Positions 35,707-44,722 are shown, counted from the stretch's first letter. The stretch: DNA of 64,000 nucleotides from Micromonospora sp. WMMD1128 (GCF_027497235.1 NZ_CP114902.1:2741501-2805500); one strand, 5' to 3'. The notes: generated from the letters alone by a model not told the origin. Program-made: numbers and translations.

Positions 35707-37113
35707 TCAGGGGCGGGTGACCGGCTGGCCGCCGGCGTCGCCCCCGTCGCCCCCGTCGCCCCCGGCCGGAGCGGTCGTGGTGGTGGTCGTCTCGGTCGGC
35801 GCGCTGGTCGGGGACGGCGCCGAGCTGGTGGTCGGCGGGTTGCTCGGGGCGGTCGGCGCCGTCGACGGCGTCTTCGACGGGCTCGGCTGGTCGGACGGGC
35901 TCGGCGAGGCGCTCGGCGAGACGGAGGTCGAGGTCGACGGCTGGCCGCCCGGACCCGCCGGACGGTAGGTGTAGTCGTCGTCGCTCGACGGCCCGTCGGT
36001 GACCGCGGTGTCCGCCACCGAGTTGCTCGGCGCGACCGCGGGCCGGGTGGCGTCGATCTGGGTGGCCGGCGCGTTGGCGTCGTTGCTGGCGGCCAGCAGC
36101 GCGCCCAGCGCGGTCACCGCCACCAGCACCGCGCCCAGCGCGCCCACGAGCGGGCCGCGCCGGCCCCCGCGCCGCGGCCGGGCGACGGTGGCCGCCGTCC
36201 GTGTCACCGGCTGCTCGTCGCGGGTCCGCCCCGGACCGGCCGCGCCACGCAGCGCCGCCGGCACCGTCGCGGTCGCCGAGCCGGCGCCGGCCGCCCGCGC
36301 CGCGTCGGCCATCGCCGCGGCGCTCGGGTAGCGGTCCGCCGGGTCCTTGGCCAGGGCGCGGGCCACCAGCTCGCGGACCGGCGCCGGAATCTCCGCCGGC
36401 AGCTCCGGCGGCTCGTCGTCGAGGTGGCGCACGGCGACCTGGAGCGGGTTGTCGCCGGTGAACGGCGGGCTCCCGGTCAGGCAGCAGTAGGCTACCGCGC
36501 CCAGCGCGTACAGGTCGGTGGCGCCCGAGACCGGACGCCCCGCGGCCTGTTCGGGCGCCATGTAGAGAGCGGTGCCGGGAACCGCGTTGGCGCTGGTGAT
36601 GCTGGTGACGTTCGTGGACCGGGCGACCCCGAAGTCGACCAGGACCACGGTGCCGTCCTCCTGCACGAGCAGGTTGCTCGGCTTGACGTCGCGGTGGACG
36701 ATGCCCCGGCCGTGCGCCCCGTGCAGCGCCTGCGCCGTCTGGGCCACGATCGACATGGTCTCGGCGACCTCGAGCTGCCCGGCCTCCTCGATCCGCCGGG
36801 ACAGCGGCTCCCCGGCCACGAACTCCATGACCAGGTAGTCGGCGCGGCTGCCGTCGGGCAGCTCGTCCTCGCCGCAGTCGAAGACCTGGACCACCCCGGG
36901 GTGGCGCAGCGAGGCCATGATCCGCGCCTCGGAGCGGAACCGGGCGATGAAGTCGGGGTCGGAGACCAGCGCGGGCAGGAGCACCTTCACCGCCACCTGA
37001 CGGCCGAGCACCAGGTCCTTCGCGCGCCAGACGTCGCCCATGCCGCCGGTGGCGACACGGTCATCCAGGCGGTACCGACCGCTGAGTACGACGTCGGAGG
37101 TGAGCATCCCCAT
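35707..37113 (-). CDS. membrane Ser/Thr protein kinase (PknB type, no PASTA)
   Basis: A 468-residue eukaryotic-type kinase. The catalytic domain (about 13-275) has Lys43 in VAVKVLL, HRD at 140-142 and DFG at 160-162. A single membrane helix follows (LVGALGAVLVAVTALGALLAA, about 330-350), then an external tail of about 110 residues rich in Ser, Thr and Pro, ending in GGDGGDGGDAGG. PASTA repeats are absent, so peptidoglycan-fragment sensing as in PknB is unlikely. ATGs at 37113 and 37107 are both possible. It is divergent from the sigma factor gene across a 507-bp gap. Confidence 0.9.
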   Translation of the reverse strand: MGMLTSDVVLSGRYRLDDRVATGGMGDVWRAKDLVLGRQVAVKVLLPALVSDPDFIARFRSEARIMASLRHPGVVQVFDCGEDELPDGSRADYLVMEFVAGEPLSRRIEEAGQLEVAETMSIVAQTAQALHGAHGRGIVHRDVKPSNLLVQEDGTVVLVDFGVARSTNVTSITSANAVPGTALYMAPEQAAGRPVSGATDLYALGAVAYCCLTGSPPFTGDNPLQVAVRHLDDEPPELPAEIPAPVRELVARALAKDPADRYPSAAAMADAARAAGAGSATATVPAALRGAAGPGRTRDEQPVTRTAATVARPRRGGRRGPLVGALGAVLVAVTALGALLAASNDANAPATQIDATRPAVAPSNSVADTAVTDGPSSDDDYTYRPAGPGGQPSTSTSVSPSASPSPSDQPSPSKTPSTAPTAPSNPPTTSSAPSPTSAPTETTTTTTAPAGGDGGDGGDAGGQPVTRP

Positions 37114-37620
37114 ACCGTACCCACAGCGGTCCCGGAGTATTTCCGGCGATCTCTCCCGTCGCTGCCGGCGACCGGCTCCGCACCGGTCAACCGAACGGTC
37201 GGCGGCCGTGCGGCCGGTGCGCTGACCGTGACCGACCGGGTACGATCGGCCAGAAAATGCCGGTCTCCCGTCGGATGCCCGTTCTTTTCGCCTGCTCTCC
37301 GCGACGGGGCGGCACCCGGTGGTGGTCTTCGTTACATCGACACGCCGAGGCCGGCGGTAGACATTTCTCTCCTCTTTTCGCCCGTCCGTGCCTTGTCGGC
37401 CCCGCCGTTGCCTCCTAGCGTTGGCCCGGCTCCCGCTCGCCTCGGGACGCCGGTACGGTATGACCCGCCCCGGCCGTGCCGGCGGCAGTGTCCAGGTGCG
37501 CACCGGTTTCCGTGCCGGTGCCGAGCAGCTCAGCGGGGGGCCGAGGGTGCGGATGGCGGTGTGCTCTCCCGCGTCGGCGAACGCCCGATCCCGCACACGT
37601 GCCCCGCGCGGGCGCCGATC
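37114..37620. other. 507-bp gene-free region between kinase and sigma factor genes
   Basis: No supported gene. Short open frames (for example 37388-37624) have no ribosome site and poor codon use. It should hold both divergent promoters: TAGACA at 37358-37363 and TAGCGT near 37419 are possible -10 boxes toward the sigma gene. Base composition between 37230 and 37390 is more AT-rich than around it. Confidence 0.45.
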
Positions 37621-38244
37621 GTGAGCGTGGAGCTGAACGAGGCCGTCGCCGCGGCGCAGGCCGGTGACGAGGAGGCGTTCCGCCTCCTCTACCGCACCCT
37701 CCAGCCGGCCCTGCTGCGTTACCTGACCACGCTCGTGGGGGCCGACGCCGAGGACGTGGCCTCGGAGACCTGGCTGCAGATCTCCCGGGACCTGCCGTCG
37801 TTCACCGGCGGTGAGTTCCGCGCCTGGTCGGTCACCATCGCCCGCAACCGGGCCATGGACCACCTGCGTCGGCAGCGACGTCGTCCCACGGTGCCGGTGC
37901 CGGTGCAGGACCTCAGCGACCTGGCGGCGGATGCCGACACCGCCGACCGGGCCGGTGAGGCCCTCGGCACCGCGAGCGCGCTGGCGTTGATCCGTACGCT
38001 GCCGCCGGCCGAGGCCGAAGCGGTGATGCTGCGCGCGGTCATCGGCCTCGACGCGGAGACCGCCGGGCGGGTGTTGGGCCGGCGGGCCGGCGCGGTGCGC
38101 ACGGCGGCGCACCGCGGGCTGCGCCGGCTGGCCGCGCTGCTGGAGCGCGCCAGCCCGGAGAACGCACCGGGCGCGGTCGCGCCCCGTCCCCGCACCGACC
38201 GCCCGGCGCCGCACGCGCCCGAGGCCGAGCCGGCGGAGGGCTGA
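37621..38244 (+). CDS. ECF-type RNA polymerase sigma factor
   Basis: A 207-residue sigma-70 family member. Region 2 is clear (FRLLYRTLQPALLRYL, DAEDVASETWLQISRDL, FRAWSVTIARNRAMDHLRR), and region 4 is the C-terminal HTH (LPPAEAEAVMLRAVIGLDAETAGRVLGRRAGAVRTAAHRGLRRL). A Pro/Ala tail follows. The start is the GTG at 37621. The next gene begins 1 bp after the stop and encodes a membrane protein, the usual layout of a sigma factor with its regulator. Confidence 0.88.
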   Translation: MSVELNEAVAAAQAGDEEAFRLLYRTLQPALLRYLTTLVGADAEDVASETWLQISRDLPSFTGGEFRAWSVTIARNRAMDHLRRQRRRPTVPVPVQDLSDLAADADTADRAGEALGTASALALIRTLPPAEAEAVMLRAVIGLDAETAGRVLGRRAGAVRTAAHRGLRRLAALLERASPENAPGAVAPRPRTDRPAPHAPEAEPAEG

Positions 38245-38245
38245 C

Positions 38246-39112
38246 GTGAGGGGAATCGGCATGAACTCTCCCCGGCCCGGCGGGCCGGCCGACCGGTCCG
38301 AATCCGACCGGCTCCTCGACGCCGCGCACGCCGTGACGCCCCCGGTGGCCGACGCCGCGCACGCCGCGCCGCCGCCGGAAGTCGACGCCGCGCATGCCGC
38401 GACGCCGCCGTCGGCCGGCACCGACGCGCTGGCCCGGCTGCTCGCCGCCGCGGCGGCGCCGGCCACCGGCGACGAACTCGACGGGGAGGAGCGGGCGCTC
38501 GCCGCCTTCCGGGCCGCCCGAGCGGCGCCGGCGGCCCCGGTTGCCGCGTCGCGTCCGCGTCGCCGCCTGCGGGTCGCCGCCGCGTTGTCCGGGCTCGCCG
38601 CCACCACGGTCGCCGGGGTGGCGTTCGCCGCCGTCCGACTGGACCGTGGCCCGGAGCCGCCGGTGAGCCCGTCGGTGTCGACCTCGACCGGCGTCGGCCC
38701 GTCCGGCGCCGCTACGTCGGGCACCGGGCCCTCCGAGGCCGGGCCGTCGCGGCCGACGCCCAGCGGCCCGCCCGGCGAGGCGTCCGGCGCGGTGCCGTCG
38801 CCCGCGCCGTCGGTCTCCGCCGCGCCGACGGGTGCCCCGTCCGTACCGCCGCCGGTCGACGGCAAGCTCGCCGGCCAGTGCCGCGCCTACCTGGCCAAGC
38901 CGGAGCGGCAACGGGCCAAGGCCCTGACCAAGCCCGGCTTCGCCGACCTGGTGGCCACCGCCGGTGGTCCGGACCGGGTGGAGAGCTACTGCCGGGCGAT
39001 GTCGCCGACACCGACGGGACCGGCGCAGAAGGAATCGACGCCGAAGGGGCCGTCGCCGAAGGAGACGCCGGACGAGGACGACGGCAGGCCCGGCCCCGGC
39101 GACGAGGACTGA
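38246..39112 (+). CDS. membrane protein, probable partner of the ECF sigma factor
   Basis: A 288-residue protein. The N-terminal 110 residues face the cytosol and include three 11-residue repeats of the form DAAHAxxPPxx (38318-38416), then DELDGEERALAAFRAAR, which resembles the start of anti-sigma proteins. One membrane helix (LRVAAALSGLAATTVAGVAFAAV) follows, then an external Ser/Pro/Thr region and a small domain with two Cys (QCRAYLAK, SYCRAM). No ZAS zinc motif (HxxxCxxC) is visible, so an anti-sigma role rests on position only. GTG 38246 or ATG 38261 could be the start. Confidence 0.65.
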   Translation: MRGIGMNSPRPGGPADRSESDRLLDAAHAVTPPVADAAHAAPPPEVDAAHAATPPSAGTDALARLLAAAAAPATGDELDGEERALAAFRAARAAPAAPVAASRPRRRLRVAAALSGLAATTVAGVAFAAVRLDRGPEPPVSPSVSTSTGVGPSGAATSGTGPSEAGPSRPTPSGPPGEASGAVPSPAPSVSAAPTGAPSVPPPVDGKLAGQCRAYLAKPERQRAKALTKPGFADLVATAGGPDRVESYCRAMSPTPTGPAQKESTPKGPSPKETPDEDDGRPGPGDED

Positions 39113-39242
39113 GCCACTGTCCCGCACGGGATTCCGGACAAACATTCATCTTCCCGGGAGCGTCACATCCTTCTGCTAGACAGAGGATGGTGGGACGCGC
39201 GGGCCGACGGTGCGGTCCCGTCTCCGGGAGAGGAGCCGTCAC

Positions 39243-40478
39243 GTGGTGATGTCGCCCGAGCTGGATCAGGGCACCGTCCTGGGGGACGAGGCCGCGGCCC
39301 GCGGGCACCTGGCCCGGATCTGCTTCAAGACCGGTCCACCCACGCTCACCGGCGTCGAACTGGAGTGGACGGTGCACGACGCCGCGGACCCGACCCGTCC
39401 GGTCGACCGCGAGCGACTGCGCGAGGCGTTGGGGCGGCACTGCCCCGTCACCCTCGACCCCACCAGCCCGGGCGACGAGCTCCGGCACGGCAGCGCCGTG
39501 ACCGTGGAGCCCGGCGGGCAGGTGGAGATCTCGACCCCGCCGCGACCCTCGGTCGCCGCGCTCCTCGCGGCCACCGAGGTCGATCTCGCCGAGCTGCGGG
39601 CCCTGCTCGACACCGCCGGCCTCGTGCTGGGCCTCTCCGGGATGGACCGGTGGCGACCGCCGCGACCGGTGGTGGAAACCCCCCGCTACCGCGCCATGCG
39701 CGGCGTCTTCGACCGGCACGGCCCGGCCGGCCGGACGATGATGTACAGCACGGCCGGGCTCCAGGTCTGTCTCGACGCCGGTGAGCCGGACCAGGTGGCG
39801 CAGCGGTGGGCCGCCGCGCACGCCGTCGGCCCGCCGCTGCTGGCCGCCTTCGCCACCGCCGACCGGCACGCGGGCCGGCGGACCGGTTGGGCGTCCGCCC
39901 GGATGGCCGCCTGGCTGGCCATCGAGCCGGCGCGGACCCGCCCGGTGTGGTCGCCGGGTCGGGCCGACCGGGACCCGGCGGCGGCCTGGGCCGGCTACGC
40001 GCTCGCCGCGCCACTGCTCTGCGTACGCGGCGACGGCCCCGACTGGACCCCGCCGGAGGGCGTGACCTTCGCCGACTGGCTGGCCGGGGCGCTGCCCCGC
40101 CCGCCCACCACCGACGACCTGGAATACCACGTCAGCACGCTGTTTCCGCCGGTCCGCCCGCGCGGCTACCTGGAACTGCGCTATCTGGACGCCCAGCCGG
40201 GCCGGGAGTGGACCGTGCCGGTGGCGGTGCTGGCCGCGCTCTTCGCCGACCCGTCGACCACCCGTGACGCCCTGGCCGCCGCCGCGCCGGTCGCCGACCG
40301 CTGGCCCACGGCGGCCCGGCACGGGCTGGCCGACCGTCCGCTGGCGACCACCGCGGCGACCCTGTTCGACCTGGCGCTGGCTGCCCTGCCCGGGCTGGGC
40401 CTGCCGGCCGGTCGCCACGACCAGACCCAGCGAGCGATCCGGCGGCGACGTGCCGCCGCGGAGAGGGGACACCGGTGA
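39243..40478 (+). CDS. egtA: glutamate-cysteine ligase of ergothioneine biosynthesis
   Basis: A 411-residue GCS2-type ligase that makes gamma-glutamylcysteine, the sulfur donor for EgtB. Family marks are GVELEWTV (ATP/Glu site), VEPGGQVEIST, MYSTAGLQVCLD and the late GYLELRYLDAQPG. The GTG start at 39243 lies 7 bases after GGGAGAGGAG. It opens the egtABCD operon, in which each gene overlaps or nearly touches the next. The product pathway yields ergothioneine, a cytosolic thiol antioxidant. Confidence 0.93.
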   Translation: MVMSPELDQGTVLGDEAAARGHLARICFKTGPPTLTGVELEWTVHDAADPTRPVDRERLREALGRHCPVTLDPTSPGDELRHGSAVTVEPGGQVEISTPPRPSVAALLAATEVDLAELRALLDTAGLVLGLSGMDRWRPPRPVVETPRYRAMRGVFDRHGPAGRTMMYSTAGLQVCLDAGEPDQVAQRWAAAHAVGPPLLAAFATADRHAGRRTGWASARMAAWLAIEPARTRPVWSPGRADRDPAAAWAGYALAAPLLCVRGDGPDWTPPEGVTFADWLAGALPRPPTTDDLEYHVSTLFPPVRPRGYLELRYLDAQPGREWTVPVAVLAALFADPSTTRDALAAAAPVADRWPTAARHGLADRPLATTAATLFDLALAALPGLGLPAGRHDQTQRAIRRRRAAAERGHR

Positions 40479-41803
40479 CCACCATCGAGCGGCCGGGTGC
40501 CGACGCCGAGCGGCTGCGCGCCCGGATCGCGGCCGAGCTGGAGCGCACCCGCGCCCGTACCGCGTCGCTGACCGACGCGGTGGACGACGACGACCTGGTC
40601 CGGCAGCACTCGACCCTGATGTCACCACTGGTCTGGGATCTGGCGCACGTCGGCAACCAGGAGGAGCTGTGGCTGGTGCGCGACGTGGGCGGGCGGGAGC
40701 CGGTGCGTCGCGACATCGACGACCTCTACGACGCCTTCAAACAGCCCCGCAAGGACCGGCCGTCGCTGCCGCTGCTGCCCCCGGCGGAGGCCCGCGCCTA
40801 CGTGCGCACGGTGCGGGACAAGGTCTACGACCTGCTGGACGGGATCCGCTTCACCGACCGCAGGCTGGTCGAGGACGGCTTCGCGTTCGGCATGATCGTG
40901 CAGCACGAGCAGCAGCACGACGAGACCATGCTCGCCACCCACCAGTTGCGCGCCGGGGCTCCGGTGCTCCCCGCCCCGCCCCCGCCCGAGCCCCGGGTGC
41001 GCGTCGGCGGCGAGGTGCTGGTGCCGGCCGGGCCGTTCACCATGGGCACCTCCACCGATCCGTGGGCGCTCGACAACGAGCGTCCGGCGCACACCGTCGA
41101 CCTGCCGGCGTACCGCATCGACGCGACGCCCGTGACGAACGGCGACTACCGCGCGTTCATCGCCGACGGTGGCTACGACGAGCCGCGCCTGTGGAGCGAG
41201 GCCGGCTGGCGGCACCGGGTCGAGGCCGGCCTGAGCGCGCCGCTGCACTGGCGGCGCGACGGCGACGACTGGGCCTACCGCCGGTTCGGCCGCTGGTCCG
41301 CGGTGCGCGACGACGAGCCGGTGGTGCACGTCTGCTGGTACGAGGCGCAGGCGTACGCGGCCTGGGCCGGCAAGCGACTGCCCACCGAGGCGGAGTGGGA
41401 GAAGGCGGCCCGCTGGGACCCGGCGACCGGCCGTTCCCGCCGCTATCCGTGGGGCGACGAGGACCCCGGCGTCGCGCACGCGAACCTCGGGCAGCGGCAC
41501 CTGTGGCCGGCGCCGGTGGGCGCGTACCCGCGGGGCGCCTCACCGCTCGGTGTGCACCAGCTCGTCGGCGACGTCTGGGAGTGGACCGCCAGCCCGTTCC
41601 GCGGCCATCCCGGCTTCACCGCGTTCCCCTACCGGGAATACTCGGAGGTCTTCTTCGGCGACGACCACCGGGTGCTGCGGGGCGGCTCGTTCGGCACCGA
41701 CCGGTCGGCCTGCCGGGGCACGTTCCGCAACTGGGACTACCCGATCCGGCGGCAGATCTTCAGCGGCTTCCGCTGCGCCCGCGACGCCGATCCCGGGGAG
41801 TGA
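40475..41803 (+). CDS. egtB: hercynylcysteine sulfoxide synthase (iron-dependent)
   Basis: A 442-residue non-heme iron enzyme joining gamma-glutamylcysteine to hercynine using O2. It has an N-terminal DinB-like bundle with WDLAHVGNQEE and the iron site in VQHEQQHDE, and a C-terminal formylglycine-generating-enzyme-like (FGE-sulfatase) domain with GPFTMGT, RLPTEAEWEKAA and GGSFGTDR. The start overlaps the egtA stop by 4 bp (GTGA). Length and domain order are standard for EgtB. Confidence 0.94.
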   Translation: MTTIERPGADAERLRARIAAELERTRARTASLTDAVDDDDLVRQHSTLMSPLVWDLAHVGNQEELWLVRDVGGREPVRRDIDDLYDAFKQPRKDRPSLPLLPPAEARAYVRTVRDKVYDLLDGIRFTDRRLVEDGFAFGMIVQHEQQHDETMLATHQLRAGAPVLPAPPPPEPRVRVGGEVLVPAGPFTMGTSTDPWALDNERPAHTVDLPAYRIDATPVTNGDYRAFIADGGYDEPRLWSEAGWRHRVEAGLSAPLHWRRDGDDWAYRRFGRWSAVRDDEPVVHVCWYEAQAYAAWAGKRLPTEAEWEKAARWDPATGRSRRYPWGDEDPGVAHANLGQRHLWPAPVGAYPRGASPLGVHQLVGDVWEWTASPFRGHPGFTAFPYREYSEVFFGDDHRVLRGGSFGTDRSACRGTFRNWDYPIRRQIFSGFRCARDADPGE

Positions 41804-41812
41804 CGCGCCCCG

Positions 41813-42595
41813 ATGTGTCGTCACCTCGCGTACCTCGGCCCGCCGGTCACCCTGCGGAGCCTGCTGCACGACCCGCCGTACGGGCTGCTGCGGCAGTCGT
41901 GGGCGCCGCGCGACATGCGTGGCGGCGGCACCATCAACGCCGACGGATTCGGCGTCGGCTGGTATCCGGACGGCGCCGACCCGGTCCGCTACCGGCGGGC
42001 CCAGCCGATGTGGAGCGACACCACGTTGCCGGAGCTGGCCGCGGTCACGTCCGCCGGGGCGGTGCTGGCCGCCGTCCGCTCGGCGACGGTCGGCATGCCG
42101 CTGCACGAGACCGCCGCCGCGCCGTTCGCGGAGGGGCGCTGGTTGTTCAGCCACAACGGCGTGGTCCGGGGCTGGCCGGACAGCCTCGTCCCGCTCGCCG
42201 CCGACCTGCCCGTACGCGACCTGCTCACCCTGGACGTGCCGACCGACGCGGCGTTGGTCTGGGCGTTGGTGCGGCACCGGCTGCGGGCCGGCGCGGGGCT
42301 CGGCGAGGCGGTGGCCGACACGGTCACGGCGGTGGCCGCGGCGGCGCCCGGCTCGCGGCTGAACCTGCTGCTCACCGACGGGGCCACGGTGGCGGCCAGC
42401 GTGGCCGGGCACGGGCTGTCGGTGCGGCGCGGCCCGGGTTCGGTGCTGCTGGCCTCCGAACCGTTCGACGACGACCCCGGTTGGCGGGCGGTGCCCGACG
42501 GGCGTCTGGTGCTGGCCACCGCGACCGGGCTGGACATCCGGGAGTTGACCGCCGCCGAGCTATCCGTATCGACCGGGAGCAGAGAGGACGCCTGA
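41813..42595 (+). CDS. egtC: gamma-glutamyl-hercynylcysteine sulfoxide hydrolase
   Basis: A 260-residue class II glutamine amidotransferase-type hydrolase that removes the glutamyl group from the EgtB product. Cys2 in MCRHLAYLG is the N-terminal nucleophile; GFGVGWY and FSHNGVV are the other glutaminase-fold motifs. It starts 9 bp after egtB and its stop overlaps the egtD start (TGATG). Confidence 0.92.
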   Translation: MCRHLAYLGPPVTLRSLLHDPPYGLLRQSWAPRDMRGGGTINADGFGVGWYPDGADPVRYRRAQPMWSDTTLPELAAVTSAGAVLAAVRSATVGMPLHETAAAPFAEGRWLFSHNGVVRGWPDSLVPLAADLPVRDLLTLDVPTDAALVWALVRHRLRAGAGLGEAVADTVTAVAAAAPGSRLNLLLTDGATVAASVAGHGLSVRRGPGSVLLASEPFDDDPGWRAVPDGRLVLATATGLDIRELTAAELSVSTGSREDA

Positions 42596-43560
42596 TGAAC
42601 GCGGAGCCGTTGGAGATCCACCTGGAGGAGCAGGACCTCGACCGTGCGTTGCGGGAGGACGTACGGGTCGGGCTGACCGCGGCGCCGAAGTGGCTGCCGC
42701 CGAAGTGGTTCTACGACGCCCGGGGCAGCGAGCTGTTCGAGGAGATCACCCGCCTGCCGGAATATTATCCGACCCGGGCCGAGCGGGCGGTGCTGGCGGC
42801 GCACGCCGACGACGTCGCGGCGATGACTGGTGCGAAGACGTTGATCGAGCTGGGGTCGGGCTCCTCGGACAAGACCCGGCTGCTGCTGGACGCGTTCACC
42901 CGCCACGGCGACCTGGGCACGTTCGTGCCGCTCGACGTCTCGGTCAGCGCGTTGCGCTCCTCCACCGAGCGGATCGCCGTCGCGTACCCGGGGCTGCGGG
43001 TGCGGGGGATCGTGGGTGACTTCACCCGGCACCTGGACCGGCTGCCCACCGGCGGCCGGCGCCTGGTGGCGTTCCTCGGCGGCACCATCGGCAACCTGCT
43101 GCCGGGGGAGCGGGCCGGGTTCCTGGCCGCGACGCGCGCGGCGCTGGAGCCCGGTGACTGGCTGCTGATCGGCACGGACCTGGTGAAGGACCCAGGCGTG
43201 ATCGTGCCCGCCTACGACGACGCGGCCGGGGTGACCGCCGAGTTCAACCGCAACGTGCTGCGGGTGATCAACCGGGAGTTGGGCGCGGATTTCGACCTGT
43301 CGGCATTCCGCCACGTGGCGGTCTGGGACCCGGCACGGGAGTGGATCGAGATGCGGCTGCGCGCCGAGCGCCCGACCCGGGCCCGGGTGCTCGACCTCGA
43401 CGTCGCGTTCGCCGCCGGTGAGGAGCTGCGCACCGAGGTGTCGGCCAAGTTCCGGCCGGCGGGGATCGCGGCGGAGCTGGCCGGGGCGGGCTTCGCGCGG
43501 CAGGCGTTCTGGACCGACCCGGCCGGGCTGTTCGGGGTGAGCCTGGCCCGAGCCGAGTGA
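42595..43560 (+). CDS. egtD: histidine N-alpha-trimethyltransferase
   Basis: A 321-residue SAM-dependent methyltransferase that converts histidine to hercynine. Motifs are the family PKWFYDARGSELFEEIT and LPEYYPTRAE, the SAM site IELGSGSSDKT, and FLGGTIGN and LLIGTDLVKD further on. The ATG overlaps the egtC stop by one base. It is the last gene of the operon; egtE, the lyase for the final step, is not in this window. Confidence 0.95.
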   Translation: MNAEPLEIHLEEQDLDRALREDVRVGLTAAPKWLPPKWFYDARGSELFEEITRLPEYYPTRAERAVLAAHADDVAAMTGAKTLIELGSGSSDKTRLLLDAFTRHGDLGTFVPLDVSVSALRSSTERIAVAYPGLRVRGIVGDFTRHLDRLPTGGRRLVAFLGGTIGNLLPGERAGFLAATRAALEPGDWLLIGTDLVKDPGVIVPAYDDAAGVTAEFNRNVLRVINRELGADFDLSAFRHVAVWDPAREWIEMRLRAERPTRARVLDLDVAFAAGEELRTEVSAKFRPAGIAAELAGAGFARQAFWTDPAGLFGVSLARAE

Positions 43561-43612
43561 CCGCGGCCGTGGTTCCGGCCACACCGGGCGACCGCGGGCG
43601 GCGGTGATCGGC

Positions 43613-43618
43613 TAGGCT
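43613..43618 (+). promoter_or_regulatory. -10 box for the yybP-ykoY riboswitch transcript
   Basis: TAGGCT; a start site at about 43625 falls just before the aptamer's first stem at 43627. Confidence 0.55.
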
Positions 43619-43626
43619 GGCCGGCG

Positions 43627-43720
43627 CGAAGGGGAGTAGCCCCCAATGTCGTGGTCGACACACTGGTGCGTTCCGCACCCGGCCACGCGGCCCCGGTCCC
43701 CGGGGCGGGCGAGACCTTCG
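43627..43720 (+). promoter_or_regulatory. yybP-ykoY manganese riboswitch
   Basis: The closing stem pairs CGAAGG (43627-43632) with CCTTCG (43715-43720). Inside lie the conserved GGGGAGTAGC (43631-43640) and GCGGGCGAGACC (43705-43716) strands that form the Mn-binding junction. The gene downstream is a TMEM165/Gdt1-type exporter, a classic target. Established knowledge: this class senses Mn2+ and turns on efflux genes. Confidence 0.88.
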
Positions 43721-43787
43721 ACCAGGCTGTCGCAGCCGGGTCGAGGGCACCCCTGTCTCTCCTCCCGGCTTGATCGGGAAGGTTCAC

Positions 43788-44375
43788 ATGGAGGGTTTCC
43801 TCGTCGCGCTGGTGGTCAGCTTCGGCGTCATCTTCGTCGCCGAGCTGGGGGACAAGTCCCAGCTCATGGCCCTGACGTTCGCCACGCGCTTTCGCCCGGT
43901 GCCGGTGCTCATCGGCATCACCGTCGCCACCGCCGTCGTCCACCTGGCCTCGGTGGCCATCGGGGTCGGCCTCAACGCGGCCCTGCCCACGGGCTGGATC
44001 TCGCTCATCGCCGGCCTGGCGTTCCTCGGCTTCGGCGCCTGGACGCTCCGCGGCGACAAGCTGACCGAGGAGGAGAAGCGCAAGGCCGAACGCAGCACCA
44101 GGTCGGCGATCGTCGCGGTCGGTGTCGCGTTCTTCCTGGCCGAGTTGGGCGACAAGACCATGCTCGCGACAATCACGCTCGCCACCAAGTACGGCTGGTT
44201 CGGCACCTGGCTCGGCTCGACGCTCGGCATGGTCGCGGCGGACGCGCTGGCGATCCTGGTCGGCCGGATGCTCGGCCGGCACCTGCCGGAGCGGGCCATC
44301 CGCTACGGCGCGGCCGTGCTCTTCGCCATCTGCGGTCTCTGGCTGATCTTCGAGGCGATCCGGGAGTTGAGCTGA
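43788..44375 (+). CDS. TMEM165/Gdt1 (UPF0016) family cation exporter
   Basis: A 195-residue integral membrane protein with two homologous halves of three helices, each carrying the family's ExGDK(S/T) motif: FVAELGDKSQLMAL near residue 20 and FLAELGDKTMLATI near 118. Between them is a charged cytosolic loop (LTEEEKRKAERSTR). Bacterial members (MneA, Mnx) export Mn2+, in line with the riboswitch upstream. The ATG at 43788 has GGGAAGG five bases before it; in-frame codons further upstream lack a ribosome site. Confidence 0.92.
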   Translation: MEGFLVALVVSFGVIFVAELGDKSQLMALTFATRFRPVPVLIGITVATAVVHLASVAIGVGLNAALPTGWISLIAGLAFLGFGAWTLRGDKLTEEEKRKAERSTRSAIVAVGVAFFLAELGDKTMLATITLATKYGWFGTWLGSTLGMVAADALAILVGRMLGRHLPERAIRYGAAVLFAICGLWLIFEAIRELS

Positions 44376-44458
44376 TTCCGGCTCGGATGATCGGGAACGA
44401 CCTCGGTGGGTAAGTACCCGTGGTGATGTGAAGATCGGACGACCGGGAGGTTCCGCGC

Positions 44459-44659
44459 ATGAGCAGGCATGACGAGCCCAACGAGTACGGCTTCGCCGGG
44501 GGCGCCACGGCGCCGGAGCCGCCGGCCGGCGGTCGTGCGGACGAGCAGGACCGCGCCGAGCAGGTCGCGGTGCCGGGGGACGACCTGACCGAGCCGGTTA
44601 CCGACGCGTTGGAGGAGACCGAGGACGGCGACGGGGCCCGTCGCGCCGGGCGGCGCTGA
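44459..44659 (+). CDS. small acidic hypothetical protein
   Basis: A 66-residue protein, strongly acidic and probably disordered, with EQDRAEQVAVPGDDLTEP and a basic RRAGRR end. It has a good GGGAGG eight bases before the ATG, which is the main reason to accept it. No domain was recognised. A hairpin follows and separates it from the converging nhaA. Confidence 0.6.
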   Translation: MSRHDEPNEYGFAGGATAPEPPAGGRADEQDRAEQVAVPGDDLTEPVTDALEETEDGDGARRAGRR

Positions 44660-44666
44660 ACCGCCC

Positions 44667-44717
44667 GTGACGCCGGCCGTCGTGCCCCGAAGCCCGGGGG
44701 ACGGCGGCCGGCGTCAC
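44667..44717 (+). terminator. hairpin between converging genes
   Basis: 12-bp perfect arms, 44667-44678 and 44706-44717 (GTGACGCCGGCC and its complement), between the small acidic gene and nhaA. Confidence 0.55.
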
Positions 44718-44722
44718 GCAGG

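Noticed and set aside
37388..37624. 78-codon open frame upstream of the sigma factor
   Set aside because: No ribosome site, Arg/Pro-rich composition and no domain; it overlaps the sigma start.
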